Assembly: GCF_025502585.1 (NCBI RefSeq)
Contig: NZ_CP106679.1
Coordinates: 248,001-312,000, forward strand
DNA length: 64,000 nt
Direction of reading: 5' to 3'
Source: Reichenbachiella agarivorans
GTDB lineage: Bacteria; Bacteroidota; Bacteroidia; Cytophagales; Cyclobacteriaceae
Shown here: in pieces, positions 19,033-27,801 of the stretch
Position numbering within the stretch: position 1 is the first letter of the stretch
How the letters are laid out: each line of letters opens with the position of its first letter
Translations under genes and position numbers: made by a program
Notes under the pieces: generated by a model
Database searches by the model: none
What the model was told of the DNA's origin: nothing
Seen by the model: only the letters and a program-made list of their open reading frames with translations

Positions 19033-20049
19033 ATGGGCGAAAACGCTGAAAAACAAAAAGCACTTCAACTCACACTAGACAAGCTAGAAAAGGCCTACGG
19101 CAAAGGCGCAGTGATGAAACTTTCCGACGAGGTGGTTTCGGATGTCCCATCCATCCCTACAGGATCAGTCAGTTTGGACATGGCACTGGGAATAGGCGGT
19201 CTACCCAGAGGAAGAGTAGTCGAAATCTACGGCCCAGAATCTTCTGGAAAGACCACATTGACGCTGCATTGTATCGCAGAAGCACAAAGACAAGGAGGCA
19301 TGGCGGCATTTATAGATGCTGAGCATGCATTTGATAGAACCTACGCCGAAAAACTAGGAATTGACACTGAGAACCTGCTCATCTCACAACCAGACAATGG
19401 CGAACAAGCCCTGGAGATCGCTGAGCACTTGATCCGATCTGGAGCCATAGACATCATCGTCATTGACTCAGTGGCAGCTTTGGTACCTAAAGCAGAACTA
19501 GAAGGCGAAATGGGTGACAGCAAAATGGGCCTTCAGGCAAGATTGATGAGCCAGGCCCTGAGAAAACTCACAGGAGCCATCAACAAAACAGGTTGTTGCT
19601 GTATATTCATCAACCAGCTGAGAGAGAAAATCGGTGTGATGTTTGGCAATCCAGAAACTACTACTGGCGGTAACGCATTGAAATTCTACGCCTCTGTGAG
19701 ATTGGATATCCGCAGGATCGGACAAATCAAAGAAAGTGCTGACAACATACTAGGTAACAGAACCCGTGTCAAAGTAGTCAAAAACAAAGTCGCGCCTCCA
19801 TTCAAGGTAGTCGAGTTTGACATCATGTATGGTGAAGGTATATCCAAAGTCGGAGAAATCATCGACATAGGCGTGGAACTCAACATTGTCAACAAAGCAG
19901 GCTCATGGTTCTCCTACAAAGGCAACAAACTAGGACAAGGCAGAGATGCCGTCAAAAACCTACTACTAGACAATCCAGAACTGATGGATGAGCTAGAAAT
20001 AGCAATCAAAAACAAAATAAGTGGCAAAACAGAAGAAGTACCAGCCTAA
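19033..20049 (+). CDS. recA: Recombinase RecA
   Basis: ATP-dependent strand-exchange protein of homologous recombination and the SOS response. Walker [12 protein letters not shown] lies near residues 66-76; the [26 protein letters not shown] loop L1 region and [27 protein letters not shown] loop L2 region are intact. 338 aa, with a short C-terminal tail. The ATG at 19033 gives the family N terminus; an out-of-frame ATG lies 5 bases upstream. Monocistronic, closed by a strong terminator. Confidence 0.98.
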   Translation: MGENAEKQKALQLTLDKLEKAYGKGAVMKLSDEVVSDVPSIPTGSVSLDMALGIGGLPRGRVVEIYGPESSGKTTLTLHCIAEAQRQGGMAAFIDAEHAFDRTYAEKLGIDTENLLISQPDNGEQALEIAEHLIRSGAIDIIVIDSVAALVPKAELEGEMGDSKMGLQARLMSQALRKLTGAINKTGCCCIFINQLREKIGVMFGNPETTTGGNALKFYASVRLDIRRIGQIKESADNILGNRTRVKVVKNKVAPPFKVVEFDIMYGEGISKVGEIIDIGVELNIVNKAGSWFSYKGNKLGQGRDAVKNLLLDNPELMDELEIAIKNKISGKTEEVPA

Positions 20050-20063
20050 ATCTTATAACCACC

Positions 20064-20105
20064 CAAAGCAAAAGAGCAAGATGAAAGTCTTGCTCTTTTG
20101 CTTTG
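20064..20105 (+). terminator. Terminator after recA
   Basis: CAAAGCAAAAGAGCAAGA and its exact complement TCTTGCTCTTTTGCTTTG form an 18-bp perfect stem with a 6-base loop, 15 bases after the stop codon. Confidence 0.85.
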
Positions 20106-20166
20106 TATCAAACAAACCATGGATCATGATCTATAGCAAATTGAGTTCAAAAGTTCACGCATCGAT

Positions 20167-20187
20167 TGGCTTGTGAGTCACAAGCCA
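20167..20187. repeat. 21-bp perfect palindrome (GGCTTGTGA family)
   Basis: TGGCTTGTGA and TCACAAGCCA flank a single central base. The same palindrome, differing only at the centre, occurs at 37133-37153, and a partial relative at 21551-21570. Confidence 0.75.
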
Positions 20188-20212
20188 TGGGGATCAGGAG
20201 CAATAGCTCCAA

Positions 20213-20344
20213 GGTAGCGTTACCATAGACCAGAGCTAACGTTACCATGAGGTCGAGGTAACGGTTCAAAATGGTCAGGGTAACGGTTACTTGGCGCTGA
20301 GGTAACGGTACATGGGAGCTGAGGTAACGTTTAGTCAGAGAGAT
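20213..20344 (+). repeat. Six-copy 22-bp direct repeat array
   Basis: A GGTAACG core recurs at 20213 (GGTAGCG), 20235 (GCTAACG), 20257, 20279, 20301 and 20323, every step exactly 22 bp. Units 1 and 2 continue into TTACC, giving near-perfect dyads of GGTAACGTTACC. Downstream parts of the units are looser (consensus around tgg-g-tga). Not coding. The rest of 20106-20491 shows only a GGAGC/GCTCC hairpin at 20197-20210 just before the array. Confidence 0.8.
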
Positions 20345-20491
20345 TTGCTCCCCACCATCAAAATATAAGGTTGAGGGTTAGTTTTGGTAGACACACTGTT
20401 TATAAAAGGGTAATCCTCTAGACTGGTAAAAAACATACAGTGGATTTCACATATTGTAATAGCCAGTTGTTGGCAGTAACATAAACTGAAC

Positions 20492-20866
20492 TCACACTAC
20501 ACTCAAATTATCTTTTTCGGACTTGTCGCTAAAAATTTGTTTTCTATGATTTATACCCCAATTATGCAATTCCAAAATGACTTTTTTCAGGGTTTTGGAA
20601 TGTTGTGTAGGTTTATATTCGGTTCTAACGGGAAAGCCGTTTAAGACAGCTCTTGTAATCAACTGATTTGCTTCCAAATCTTTCAACTCTTTTGACAAAA
20701 CTTTAGTGCTTAACTTGGGGATACTTCGTTCAATTTCCCGAAAATGCTTGTTTCCTTCCCAAATTGAAATCAAAATTAACAGCTTCCATTTACCACCTAT
20801 CACATCTAATGTGTCTCTTACTGGTAACAAAGCAGAGGTACACTCTTTATGTTCTTTTTTCTTCAT
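20492..20866 (-). CDS. HxlR-family winged-helix transcriptional regulator
   Basis: 124 aa. The family signature is clear: an N-terminal Cys (KECTSALLPV), then DVIGGKWKLLILISIWEGNKHFREIERSIPKLSTKVLSKELKDLEANQLI, a winged helix with the wing in RTEYKPT. Members often sense oxidants or electrophiles through the N-terminal cysteine; that role here is inference. It is divergent from a DoxX-like gene and the shared spacer holds three 18-bp repeats, suggesting it represses that gene and itself. Confidence 0.9.
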   Translation of the reverse strand: MKKKEHKECTSALLPVRDTLDVIGGKWKLLILISIWEGNKHFREIERSIPKLSTKVLSKELKDLEANQLITRAVLNGFPVRTEYKPTQHSKTLKKVILELHNWGINHRKQIFSDKSEKDNLSVV

Positions 20867-20877
20867 ATATGTTTAAT

Positions 20878-20931
20878 TGATTACCTAAAAGTAATTGATT
20901 ACCAAAAGGAAACTGATTACCAATAGTAATC
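20878..20931 (+). promoter_or_regulatory. Three 18-bp operator-like repeats between hxlR and doxX genes
   Basis: TGATTACC starts at 20878, 20896 and 20914, exactly 18 bp apart. The third copy contains the dyad GATTAC-5-GTAATC. The array ends 9 bases before a TAATTTTG -7-like element of the doxX gene, so a bound regulator would cover the -33 region. Confidence 0.6.
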
Positions 20932-20940
20932 ATAAATAGT

Positions 20941-20948
20941 TAATTTTG
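20941..20948 (+). promoter_or_regulatory. Putative -7 element for the DoxX-like gene
   Basis: TAATTTTG fits TAnnTTTG and lies 27 bases before the ATG. Confidence 0.45.
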
Positions 20949-20975
20949 GCATATTATTAATAACAACAATATAAA

Positions 20976-21353
20976 ATGAAAAATAAGATTCTTACAGGTC
21001 TATGTATCCTATTCGGGTTAATGATGGTTAATTCGGGTTTAAACAAATTCTTCAATTATATACCAATGCCTGAAATGTCTGAAGAAATGATGCAAGTAAT
21101 GGTCGGGTATATGACTATTAAATGGATTTTCCCACTTGTGGCTATTATCGAAATCATTGGTGGTATTTTAATAGCTATTCCAAAAACAAGAGCTTTGGGG
21201 GCAATAATAATTCTTCCAGTTATGGTAGGTATTTTTGTACATCATCTCGTCCTTGATATGTCAACTATTGGAATAGTACTGGTATTATTTGCAATTAATA
21301 TATGGGCTATTGCAGATAATTGGAATAAATACAAACCAATGATAGAAAATTGA
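20976..21353 (+). CDS. DoxX-like four-helix membrane protein
   Basis: 125 aa with four predicted membrane helices. NSGLNKFFNYIPMP in the first helix-loop and the GGILIAIPKTRALGAIIILPVMVGI segment resemble the DoxX/SURF4-like family, small membrane proteins with poorly known, often redox-linked roles. Its base composition and regulator pairing suggest a small detox or stress module with the divergent HxlR gene. Substrate unknown. Confidence 0.78.
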   Translation: MKNKILTGLCILFGLMMVNSGLNKFFNYIPMPEMSEEMMQVMVGYMTIKWIFPLVAIIEIIGGILIAIPKTRALGAIIILPVMVGIFVHHLVLDMSTIGIVLVLFAINIWAIADNWNKYKPMIEN

Positions 21354-21747
21354 TAGAGAAAATTTAAATACAGGCAGTAGTAAACTACCAATTTTATAGG
21401 TTGTTGAAAAAACACTACTGCCAATCGAGTAGACGGCTGTGAGCTATAAGCCCACAGTGCACCTCTCACCACCTGATTGTCCCTTTGTCTGGACAAATCA
21501 AGCGGTTCTCATAATCGCCGCATCACTAAATCAGACCTTCAGAAAGCACCTATTGGCTTGTGAGCCAATAGCCAAGGAAATATACCAACTATTTGAATCA
21601 AGTGGCTCACCATTTTCTTTCTCAATACACAATACTCAGGCCTCAATACTCTGTACACAATACTCCAAAAAGAAAGTAGCACGAGCCACAATCCGAGACA
21701 CTTAATTTTTATAATTTTGCGACTCAAAAAAATCAAACAGATTAGGC
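21354..21747. other. Repeat-rich spacer upstream of valS
   Basis: No gene. Contains imperfect palindromes at 21437-21457 (CTGTGAGC...GCCCACAG), 21477-21496 (TTGTCC/GGACAA arms) and 21551-21570 (TATTGGCT/AGCCAATA), a 7-bp tandem array at 21623-21664 and a -7-like element TAATTTTG at 21712-21719, 28 bases before the valS ATG. Confidence 0.55.
21623..21664 (-). repeat. 7-bp tandem repeat array (AGTATTG type), six units
   Basis: On the minus strand units are AGTATTG, TGTACAG, AGTATTG, AGGCCTG, AGTATTG and TGTATTG, in exact 7-bp register. Same core as the array at 29049-29097. Confidence 0.7.
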
Positions 21748-24366
21748 ATGTCAATATCTGCAAAATACGACCCATCAGAGATCGAGGGTAAAAGATACAA
21801 GGAATGGATGGACCATGGTTTTTTCAGCTCGAAACCAGATCCAAACAAAGAACCCTACACCATCCTCATCCCTCCTCCTAACGTCACGGGCGTATTGCAC
21901 ATGGGGCATATGCTCAACAACACCATCCAAGACGTCCTGATCCGCAAGGCCAGAATGGAAGGAAAAGAGGCCTGCTGGGTACCTGGCACAGATCATGCAT
22001 CCATTGCCACAGAGGCCAAGGTGGTAAACCTGTTGAGAGAAAAAGGCATCACCAAGGCAGACCTGACCAGAGAAGAATTCCTCGCTCATGCCTTTGAGTG
22101 GAAGGAAAAATATGGTGGTATCATCTTGAATCAATTGCAACGCCTTGGCGCTTCTTGTGATTGGGACAGAACCTTCTTCACCATGGATGAGCAAAACTCT
22201 AAAGCCGTAGTAGATGTCTTCATCAGTTACTTCAATAAAGGATTCATCTACCGTGACTACAAAATGGTCAACTGGGATCCACAAGCCCAAACAACCATCT
22301 CCAACGAAGAAGTAATCTACAAAGACGTAGATGCAGCACTCTATTATATAGAGTATCCTATCGAAGGCAGTGATGAAAAAATAACCATCGCTACCACCCG
22401 ACCAGAAACGATCCTCGGTGACACTGCGATATGCATCAATCCTGAAGACGAAAGATATGCACACCTGAGAGGCAAACGTGCTATCGTGCCGATGGTCAAC
22501 CGTAGCATTCCCATCATCGAGGACGAATATGTTGACATTGAATTCGGTACGGGCTGTCTGAAAGTCACCCCAGCACACGACACCAATGACTATGATCTCG
22601 GTCAGAAGCACAACCTCGAAACCATCGACATCCTCAACGATGACGCGACACTCAACGAGAAAGCACAATTCTTTGTCGGACAAAGTAGAGAAGAAGCCAG
22701 AAAAAACATCACCAAACAACTGAAGCAAGATGGTTTCTTGGTGAAAACCGAAAACCTAAGACACAAAGTAGGCTTCTCGGAGAGAAATCCTGACACGGTG
22801 ATCGAGCCAAAACTATCCCTACAGTGGTTTGTAGATATGCAAAAAATCGTCGGGCCAGCATTGGACAATGTCCTCAATGACAACATCCAGTTCTTCCCTG
22901 ACAAGTTCAAAAACACCTACAAGCATTGGCTAGAAAACATCAAAGATTGGCCGATTTCAAGACAGCTGTGGTGGGGTCAGCAGATTCCTGCTTACTACTA
23001 TGGTGAGAATGGTGTCGCTGTAGGCAAGACCAAAGAAGAAGCCTTAGCCATGGCCATCAAAGACACTGGCAATACTGCCATGACCTTGGAGGACTTGAAA
23101 CAAGACGAAGACGTAGTGGACACTTGGTTCAGCAGTGCTTTGCTCCCAATCTCAGTTTTTGATGGATTTGAAAACCCTGATAACGAAGAGTTCAAATACT
23201 ACTACCCTACCCAAGTATTGGTGACGGGTTGGGACATTATTTTCTTCTGGGTAGCCAGAATGATTATCTCTGGATATGAGTTTGGCAATGACAAACCTTT
23301 CGAAAAAGTTTACTTCACAGGGATGGTGAGGGATCTCAAAAGAAGAAAAATGTCCAAATCCTTAGGTAACTCCCCTGATGCGCTAGGACTGCTCGATCAA
23401 TATGGTGCCGATGGTGTCAGAGTAGGCATGCTACTGAGCTCTGCTGCAGGCAATGACTTGCTTTTTGACGAGAAACTCTGCGAACAAGGCAGGAACTTCT
23501 CCAACAAAATCTGGAATGCCTTTCGTCTCATCAAGTCATGGGATATCGTAGATGGAGAACAAGAAGCCAGTGCAGCCATCGCCAATGACTGGTTTGGGCA
23601 CAGAGTCAATCAGGTACTAGAAGAGGTAGATGATTTATTCAGCAAGTTCAGATTGTCTGAAGCTTTGATGACTACATATAAATTGGTCTGGGATGATTTC
23701 TGTTCATGGTATCTGGAAATGATCAAGCCTAAGTTTGGTGAACCGATCGATCAGAAGAGCTATAATCAGGCGATTGGACACATCGAAAAATTGATGCGTA
23801 TCATCCATCCGTTTATGCCCTTCTTGTCAGAAGAAATATGGCAAAACATCAAAGAACGCGAAGAGAAAGACTATTTGATCGTAGCTGCATGGCCTAAAGC
23901 CGAAGCATTCGATACAGATATGATTCAACAGACCAATGAGGCTTTTGAAGCTATCTCCAACATCAGAAATGTCAGAAACAGCTATGGTATCTCTCCAAAA
24001 GAGGCTTTGGAGGTCAACATTCGCTCTACAAACTACATGTCTTTGGAGCGGTATTTCCCTCTTATCACCAAGCTATCAAACATCTCTGCAATTGCAGAAA
24101 CTGAGGACAAAGTAGAAAACGCTGACAGCTTCATCATCGACAGAGATGAGTATTTTGTCCTGCTGGGTGATCATGCCAATGCAGCAGATCAGGCTGAAGA
24201 AATAGAAGCCGAAATCAAGCGCCTCAAGGGATTCCTAGTCGGGATAGACAAAAAGCTGAGCAATGAGAAATTCGTCAGCAATGCTCCTGAAGAAGTCATC
24301 GCCATGGAAAAGAAAAAGAAAGCTGATGCAGAGGCAAAAATTGCCATGCTAGAAGCAAAACTCTAA
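21748..24366 (+). CDS. valS: Valyl-tRNA synthetase
   Basis: Class I synthetase charging tRNA-Val with an editing domain against threonine. HIGH motif in PPPNVTGVLHMGHML (about 43-57), CP1 editing domain (about 200-340, with TTRPETILGD), KMSKS at about 534-538 (RRKMSKSLGNS), anticodon-binding domain, and a C-terminal coiled coil (about 810-872) typical of ValS. 872 aa, normal length. Single gene with its own terminator. Confidence 0.98.
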   Translation: MSISAKYDPSEIEGKRYKEWMDHGFFSSKPDPNKEPYTILIPPPNVTGVLHMGHMLNNTIQDVLIRKARMEGKEACWVPGTDHASIATEAKVVNLLREKGITKADLTREEFLAHAFEWKEKYGGIILNQLQRLGASCDWDRTFFTMDEQNSKAVVDVFISYFNKGFIYRDYKMVNWDPQAQTTISNEEVIYKDVDAALYYIEYPIEGSDEKITIATTRPETILGDTAICINPEDERYAHLRGKRAIVPMVNRSIPIIEDEYVDIEFGTGCLKVTPAHDTNDYDLGQKHNLETIDILNDDATLNEKAQFFVGQSREEARKNITKQLKQDGFLVKTENLRHKVGFSERNPDTVIEPKLSLQWFVDMQKIVGPALDNVLNDNIQFFPDKFKNTYKHWLENIKDWPISRQLWWGQQIPAYYYGENGVAVGKTKEEALAMAIKDTGNTAMTLEDLKQDEDVVDTWFSSALLPISVFDGFENPDNEEFKYYYPTQVLVTGWDIIFFWVARMIISGYEFGNDKPFEKVYFTGMVRDLKRRKMSKSLGNSPDALGLLDQYGADGVRVGMLLSSAAGNDLLFDEKLCEQGRNFSNKIWNAFRLIKSWDIVDGEQEASAAIANDWFGHRVNQVLEEVDDLFSKFRLSEALMTTYKLVWDDFCSWYLEMIKPKFGEPIDQKSYNQAIGHIEKLMRIIHPFMPFLSEEIWQNIKEREEKDYLIVAAWPKAEAFDTDMIQQTNEAFEAISNIRNVRNSYGISPKEALEVNIRSTNYMSLERYFPLITKLSNISAIAETEDKVENADSFIIDRDEYFVLLGDHANAADQAEEIEAEIKRLKGFLVGIDKKLSNEKFVSNAPEEVIAMEKKKKADAEAKIAMLEAKL

Positions 24367-24372
24367 AAACAC

Positions 24373-24408
24373 AAAAAGCTGCTGGTAGAATCTACTGGCA
24401 GCTTTTTT
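24373..24408 (+). terminator. Terminator after valS
   Basis: AAAAAGCTGC and GCAGCTTTTTT with GGTAGA/TCTAC inside form a long stem ending in six T. Confidence 0.87.
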
Positions 24409-24502
24409 CAAGATTCTAATCCATTCGCTATACCGTGAATTGTACATAGTTCACATCTAACCTCCCAAACTAGAAGACTAGTGAACCAAAAAAACCAACC
24501 CA

Positions 24503-25732
24503 TCAAAACCTTGCTGCCATCAGGAGATTCAAATCCTTGAATCGCAACCCAAACTTGTTGGCCAGATGGTAATTGGTCATGAATCCCTTGTAGGCGTATA
24601 CGCCCTTCATAAACCACACATTTTCAAAAATCATTTGATCGACACCTCCATATAGTGCAATGCTATTGAGTATCGGCGTGAAGATGTTGCTCAGTGCTTT
24701 GGTCGAAGTACGAGGATACCTAGACGCAATATTCGGTACGCAATAGTGAATCACACCATGCTTGATAAATACTGGCTTTTTGAGGTTGGTGGGATAGGAA
24801 GTTTCAAAACAACCGCCTTCATCGATACTCACATCGACAATTACCGCACCTTTTTTCATTCCCCGAACCAAGTCCTCAGATACGATCTTCTTCAATTGCC
24901 CCTTTTCACTACGAACCGCACCGATGACTACATCTGCTTCATACAGCGCCTTTTTCAGTGCTACTTGATCGATGGTAGAGGTAAATACCGAGGCTGACAA
25001 GATATGTTTCAAACGGTGCAACTTGTACAGATGCCTATCAAATATCTTCACTGACGCCCCCAAGGCAATGGCTGTTCTAGCGGCATATTCTGTCACAGTA
25101 CCTGCCCCAATAATAACTACATTGGCAGCTGGCACACCTGTAATTCCTCCCAGAATAGCCCCTACGCCCTTTTTATCTGCGGACATGTATTCTGCAGCGA
25201 TGGACATCACGGATACACCTGCGATTTCGCTCATCGCCCTGACAATTGGGAGACCTCCGACCTTGTCTTGGATGAACTCATAGCCTACAGCTATCGCTTT
25301 CTTTTGGTTGAGGAGTTCAAGTCTGCTTTTGATATCTGTTTCTTCTGCATGTACAGTAGAGATGATGGTCTGCCGACTCGTCATCCATTCGATCTCTTGT
25401 GTCGTAGGAAACTCCACTTTGACAATCATATCTGATTTGAATACTTCCTTCGCCCCAGAGGCCAGATTGGCACCCGCCTCCGTGTATTCTTGGTCTGAGA
25501 AATTGGCCGACTCACCCGTCCCTGGTTCAATGATGACTCGGTGTCCGTTGGCTGTCAGCGCACCTACCGCCTTGGGTGTCAAAGGAACCCTATTTTCATA
25601 GGTAGAGTTTTCTTTGGGAATTCCAATATTTAACTGCTGTGCCCCCTTTTTGATTGGCGCTAATTTCTCCTGCGGATAGCGTTTAGACTCCTCTATTAGA
25701 GAGGTCATACTATCTTGAATTTGTTCAGTCAT
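24503..25732 (-). CDS. ald: Alanine dehydrogenase family protein
   Basis: NAD-dependent oxidative deamination of alanine to pyruvate and ammonia, or the reverse; related to the transhydrogenase alpha N-terminal domain. NIGIPKENSTYENRVPLTPKAV is the substrate-domain start, VVIIGAGTVTEYAARTAIALGASVKIFD the Rossmann fold, and CVPNIASRYPRTSTKAL a family motif. 409 aa, about 35 longer at the N terminus than classic alanine dehydrogenases, as in other Bacteroidota members. Its start overlaps the tsaE end by 8 bases. Confidence 0.85.
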   Translation of the reverse strand: MTEQIQDSMTSLIEESKRYPQEKLAPIKKGAQQLNIGIPKENSTYENRVPLTPKAVGALTANGHRVIIEPGTGESANFSDQEYTEAGANLASGAKEVFKSDMIVKVEFPTTQEIEWMTSRQTIISTVHAEETDIKSRLELLNQKKAIAVGYEFIQDKVGGLPIVRAMSEIAGVSVMSIAAEYMSADKKGVGAILGGITGVPAANVVIIGAGTVTEYAARTAIALGASVKIFDRHLYKLHRLKHILSASVFTSTIDQVALKKALYEADVVIGAVRSEKGQLKKIVSEDLVRGMKKGAVIVDVSIDEGGCFETSYPTNLKKPVFIKHGVIHYCVPNIASRYPRTSTKALSNIFTPILNSIALYGGVDQMIFENVWFMKGVYAYKGFMTNYHLANKFGLRFKDLNLLMAARF

Positions 25733-26147
25733 GTTTGCTTAAGCTGATGATCCTCGTATTATCAGGAGACAATTTAATACTAATTTTCAGGTTTCGAGAT
25801 GGAATCAAAGAGGGGATTTTTTCGCCCCACTCAATAAAACAATGATTGCCTGAGTAGAAATATTCATCACAACCGATATCCAGTGCTTCTACTTCATGGT
25901 TGAGTCTGTAGAAATCAAAGTGATAATACTCCTTGCCAACATCATCCACATAGACATTGACTAATGAAAAAGTAGGGCTACTGGTCTCATCTATGATGTC
26001 CAAATGCTTACAAATGGCCTTGACCAATGTGGTCTTACCAGCACCCATTTCTCCCTCAAAAACCCAAATCTTGTGATTGTCCGCATACTCAATGATGGAT
26101 TGAGCAACTGCCGAAATATCCTCAATCGAATGTAACTTTAGTTCCAT
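25725..26147 (-). CDS. tsaE: TsaE, tRNA threonylcarbamoyladenosine biosynthesis ATPase
   Basis: Small P-loop ATPase working with TsaB and TsaD to make t6A37 on ANN-decoding tRNAs. 140 aa; Walker A GEMGAGKT at residues 32-39, SSPTFSLVNVY and HFDFYRL as family motifs, and FIEWGEKIPSLIP near the end. Two bases downstream of porX and overlapping the alanine dehydrogenase gene, so the three are co-transcribed. Confidence 0.94.
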   Translation of the reverse strand: MELKLHSIEDISAVAQSIIEYADNHKIWVFEGEMGAGKTTLVKAICKHLDIIDETSSPTFSLVNVYVDDVGKEYYHFDFYRLNHEVEALDIGCDEYFYSGNHCFIEWGEKIPSLIPSRNLKISIKLSPDNTRIISLSKHD

Positions 26148-26149
26148 GA

Positions 26150-27706
26150 CTAGTTTTTGGGTCTAAGATGAATCAATGGTACAATCATTTCTTCCAACGA
26201 AATCCCTCCATGCTGAAAAGTATCTTTGTAGTAATTCACGTAGTAATTATAATTATTTGGATAAGCTAAAAAATCATTCTTCTGAGCAAACACGTAGGAA
26301 CTTGACACATTGGGACGTGGCAAGTGAAGATCCTCTGGATTCTTGCAGTTGAACACATCGTCGGTATTTACCTTCAGGTTCTTTCCTACTTTGTATCTCA
26401 AATTGGTATTGGTATTTCTATCTCCTACGATTTTAAGCGGCTTTTTGACTCTAATCGTTCCATGATCCGTCGTGATGACCACTTTGACCTTACGCTCAGA
26501 CAAGATTCTCAACAATTCTAACAATGTGGAGTGCTGAAACCATGACATGGTCAATGAGCGATAGGCAGACTCATCTGGCGCCAGTTCTCTGATCATTTTC
26601 ATATCGGTACGCGCATGCGATAGCACATCTACAAAATTATACACGATGACATTCAGATCGTTGCTCATCAGGTTATTGACATTGCTGACCAACTGCTTGC
26701 CTTGATTTTTTTGCAAAATCTTATGGTACGAGATGGATGCCTTGATGTTGTTGCGACTCAGATTTCGCTCAAGAAACTCCTTCTCATTGTTGTTTTTCCC
26801 TTCATCCTCTTCTTCTCCGACCCAAAGATCCGCATGCTTTTTGGCCATTTCGTCTGGCATCATGCCACTGAATATGGCATTCCTAGCATAAGCCGTCGTA
26901 GTAGGTAGAATGGAATAATAGGGCACTTCACTCTCTATAGAGTAAAACTCAGAAATGATCGGTTCCATCAAGTTCCATTGATCATAGCGCAAATTGTCTA
27001 TGATGAAAACGAAAACCGGTTCTTCATTTCCCATGAGGGGAAAAACCTGCTCTTTCATCAAGCGGTGTGACAGCAAGGGCTTCTCAATATCGGCATTGTT
27101 GAGCCATGACTCATAACTTTCATAGATGAAGTCACAAAATTTAGCATTGGCCTCATCCTTTTGCATGTTGAGGATTTCTGCCATGTCCTTTTCTTCAGTT
27201 TCATCGATTCGAAGCTCCCAATAGACCATCTTGCGGTATATATCGATCCACTCTTGAAAATCCAAGTTTTCGTTGATATCCATGCTGATTCCTCTGAATT
27301 CTTGTTGGTAACTCATGTTGGTCTGCTCGGACACCAATCTTTTGTTGTCTAAGATTTTTTTGACCGACAACAATATTTGATTAGGATTCAAAGGTTTGAT
27401 GAGGTAATCAGCGATTTTGGCTCCAATTGCCTCCTCCATGATGTGTTCCTCCTCACTCTTGGTAATCATCACCACAGGAATGGTTGCGTAATTCTCTTTG
27501 ATACGAGACAAGGTCTCCAAACCTGTCAAACCAGGCATGTTTTCATCCAAAAATATGATATCAAAGACATCCGATCCAATCGCATCCAGGGCATCAGACC
27601 CACTGTTGACAGGTGTCACATCATACCCTTTGTTTTTGAGAAAAATAATATGCGGTTTCAACAAATCGATTTCGTCATCGGCCCACAATATTTTATAATT
27701 ACGCAT
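26150..27706 (-). CDS. porX: PorX, response regulator with PglZ domain (T9SS control)
   Basis: 518 aa. Residues 1-120 are a receiver domain with acidic pair Asp10-Asp11 and phospho-acceptor Asp54 (FLDENMPG). The rest is a PglZ/alkaline-phosphatase-superfamily domain, with metal-type motifs in FIIDNLRYDQW (near 228) and ITTDHGT (near 410). In Porphyromonas and Flavobacterium PorX is required for type IX secretion and gliding, acts with the kinase PorY, and binds sigma factor SigP; the family also has phosphodiesterase activity. First gene of porX-tsaE-ald. No PorY-like kinase is adjacent. A T9SS cargo is encoded in this window at 57126. Confidence 0.92.
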   Translation of the reverse strand: MRNYKILWADDEIDLLKPHIIFLKNKGYDVTPVNSGSDALDAIGSDVFDIIFLDENMPGLTGLETLSRIKENYATIPVVMITKSEEEHIMEEAIGAKIADYLIKPLNPNQILLSVKKILDNKRLVSEQTNMSYQQEFRGISMDINENLDFQEWIDIYRKMVYWELRIDETEEKDMAEILNMQKDEANAKFCDFIYESYESWLNNADIEKPLLSHRLMKEQVFPLMGNEEPVFVFIIDNLRYDQWNLMEPIISEFYSIESEVPYYSILPTTTAYARNAIFSGMMPDEMAKKHADLWVGEEEDEGKNNNEKEFLERNLSRNNIKASISYHKILQKNQGKQLVSNVNNLMSNDLNVIVYNFVDVLSHARTDMKMIRELAPDESAYRSLTMSWFQHSTLLELLRILSERKVKVVITTDHGTIRVKKPLKIVGDRNTNTNLRYKVGKNLKVNTDDVFNCKNPEDLHLPRPNVSSSYVFAQKNDFLAYPNNYNYYVNYYKDTFQHGGISLEEMIVPLIHLRPKN

Positions 27707-27801
27707 AATATTTAATTAGATTTGATCCACTTTTTAGTCTATGGATACATAGTTCAAAATAAGAAAAACCACAGCACTCTACCTATTAATCTCAGCGCAA
27801 T

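Noticed and set aside
20213-20344. CRISPR array
   Set aside because: Units are 22 bp in total with no unique spacers between conserved repeats, only six poorly conserved copies, and no cas genes in the window.
20213-20344. Plasmid or phage replication origin with iterons
   Set aside because: No replication initiator, partition gene or other plasmid gene nearby; the neighbours are core chromosomal genes.
21775-22728. 317-codon minus-strand frame inside valS
   Set aside because: Lies wholly within the valS coding sequence, with no domain; a shadow of codon bias on the other strand.
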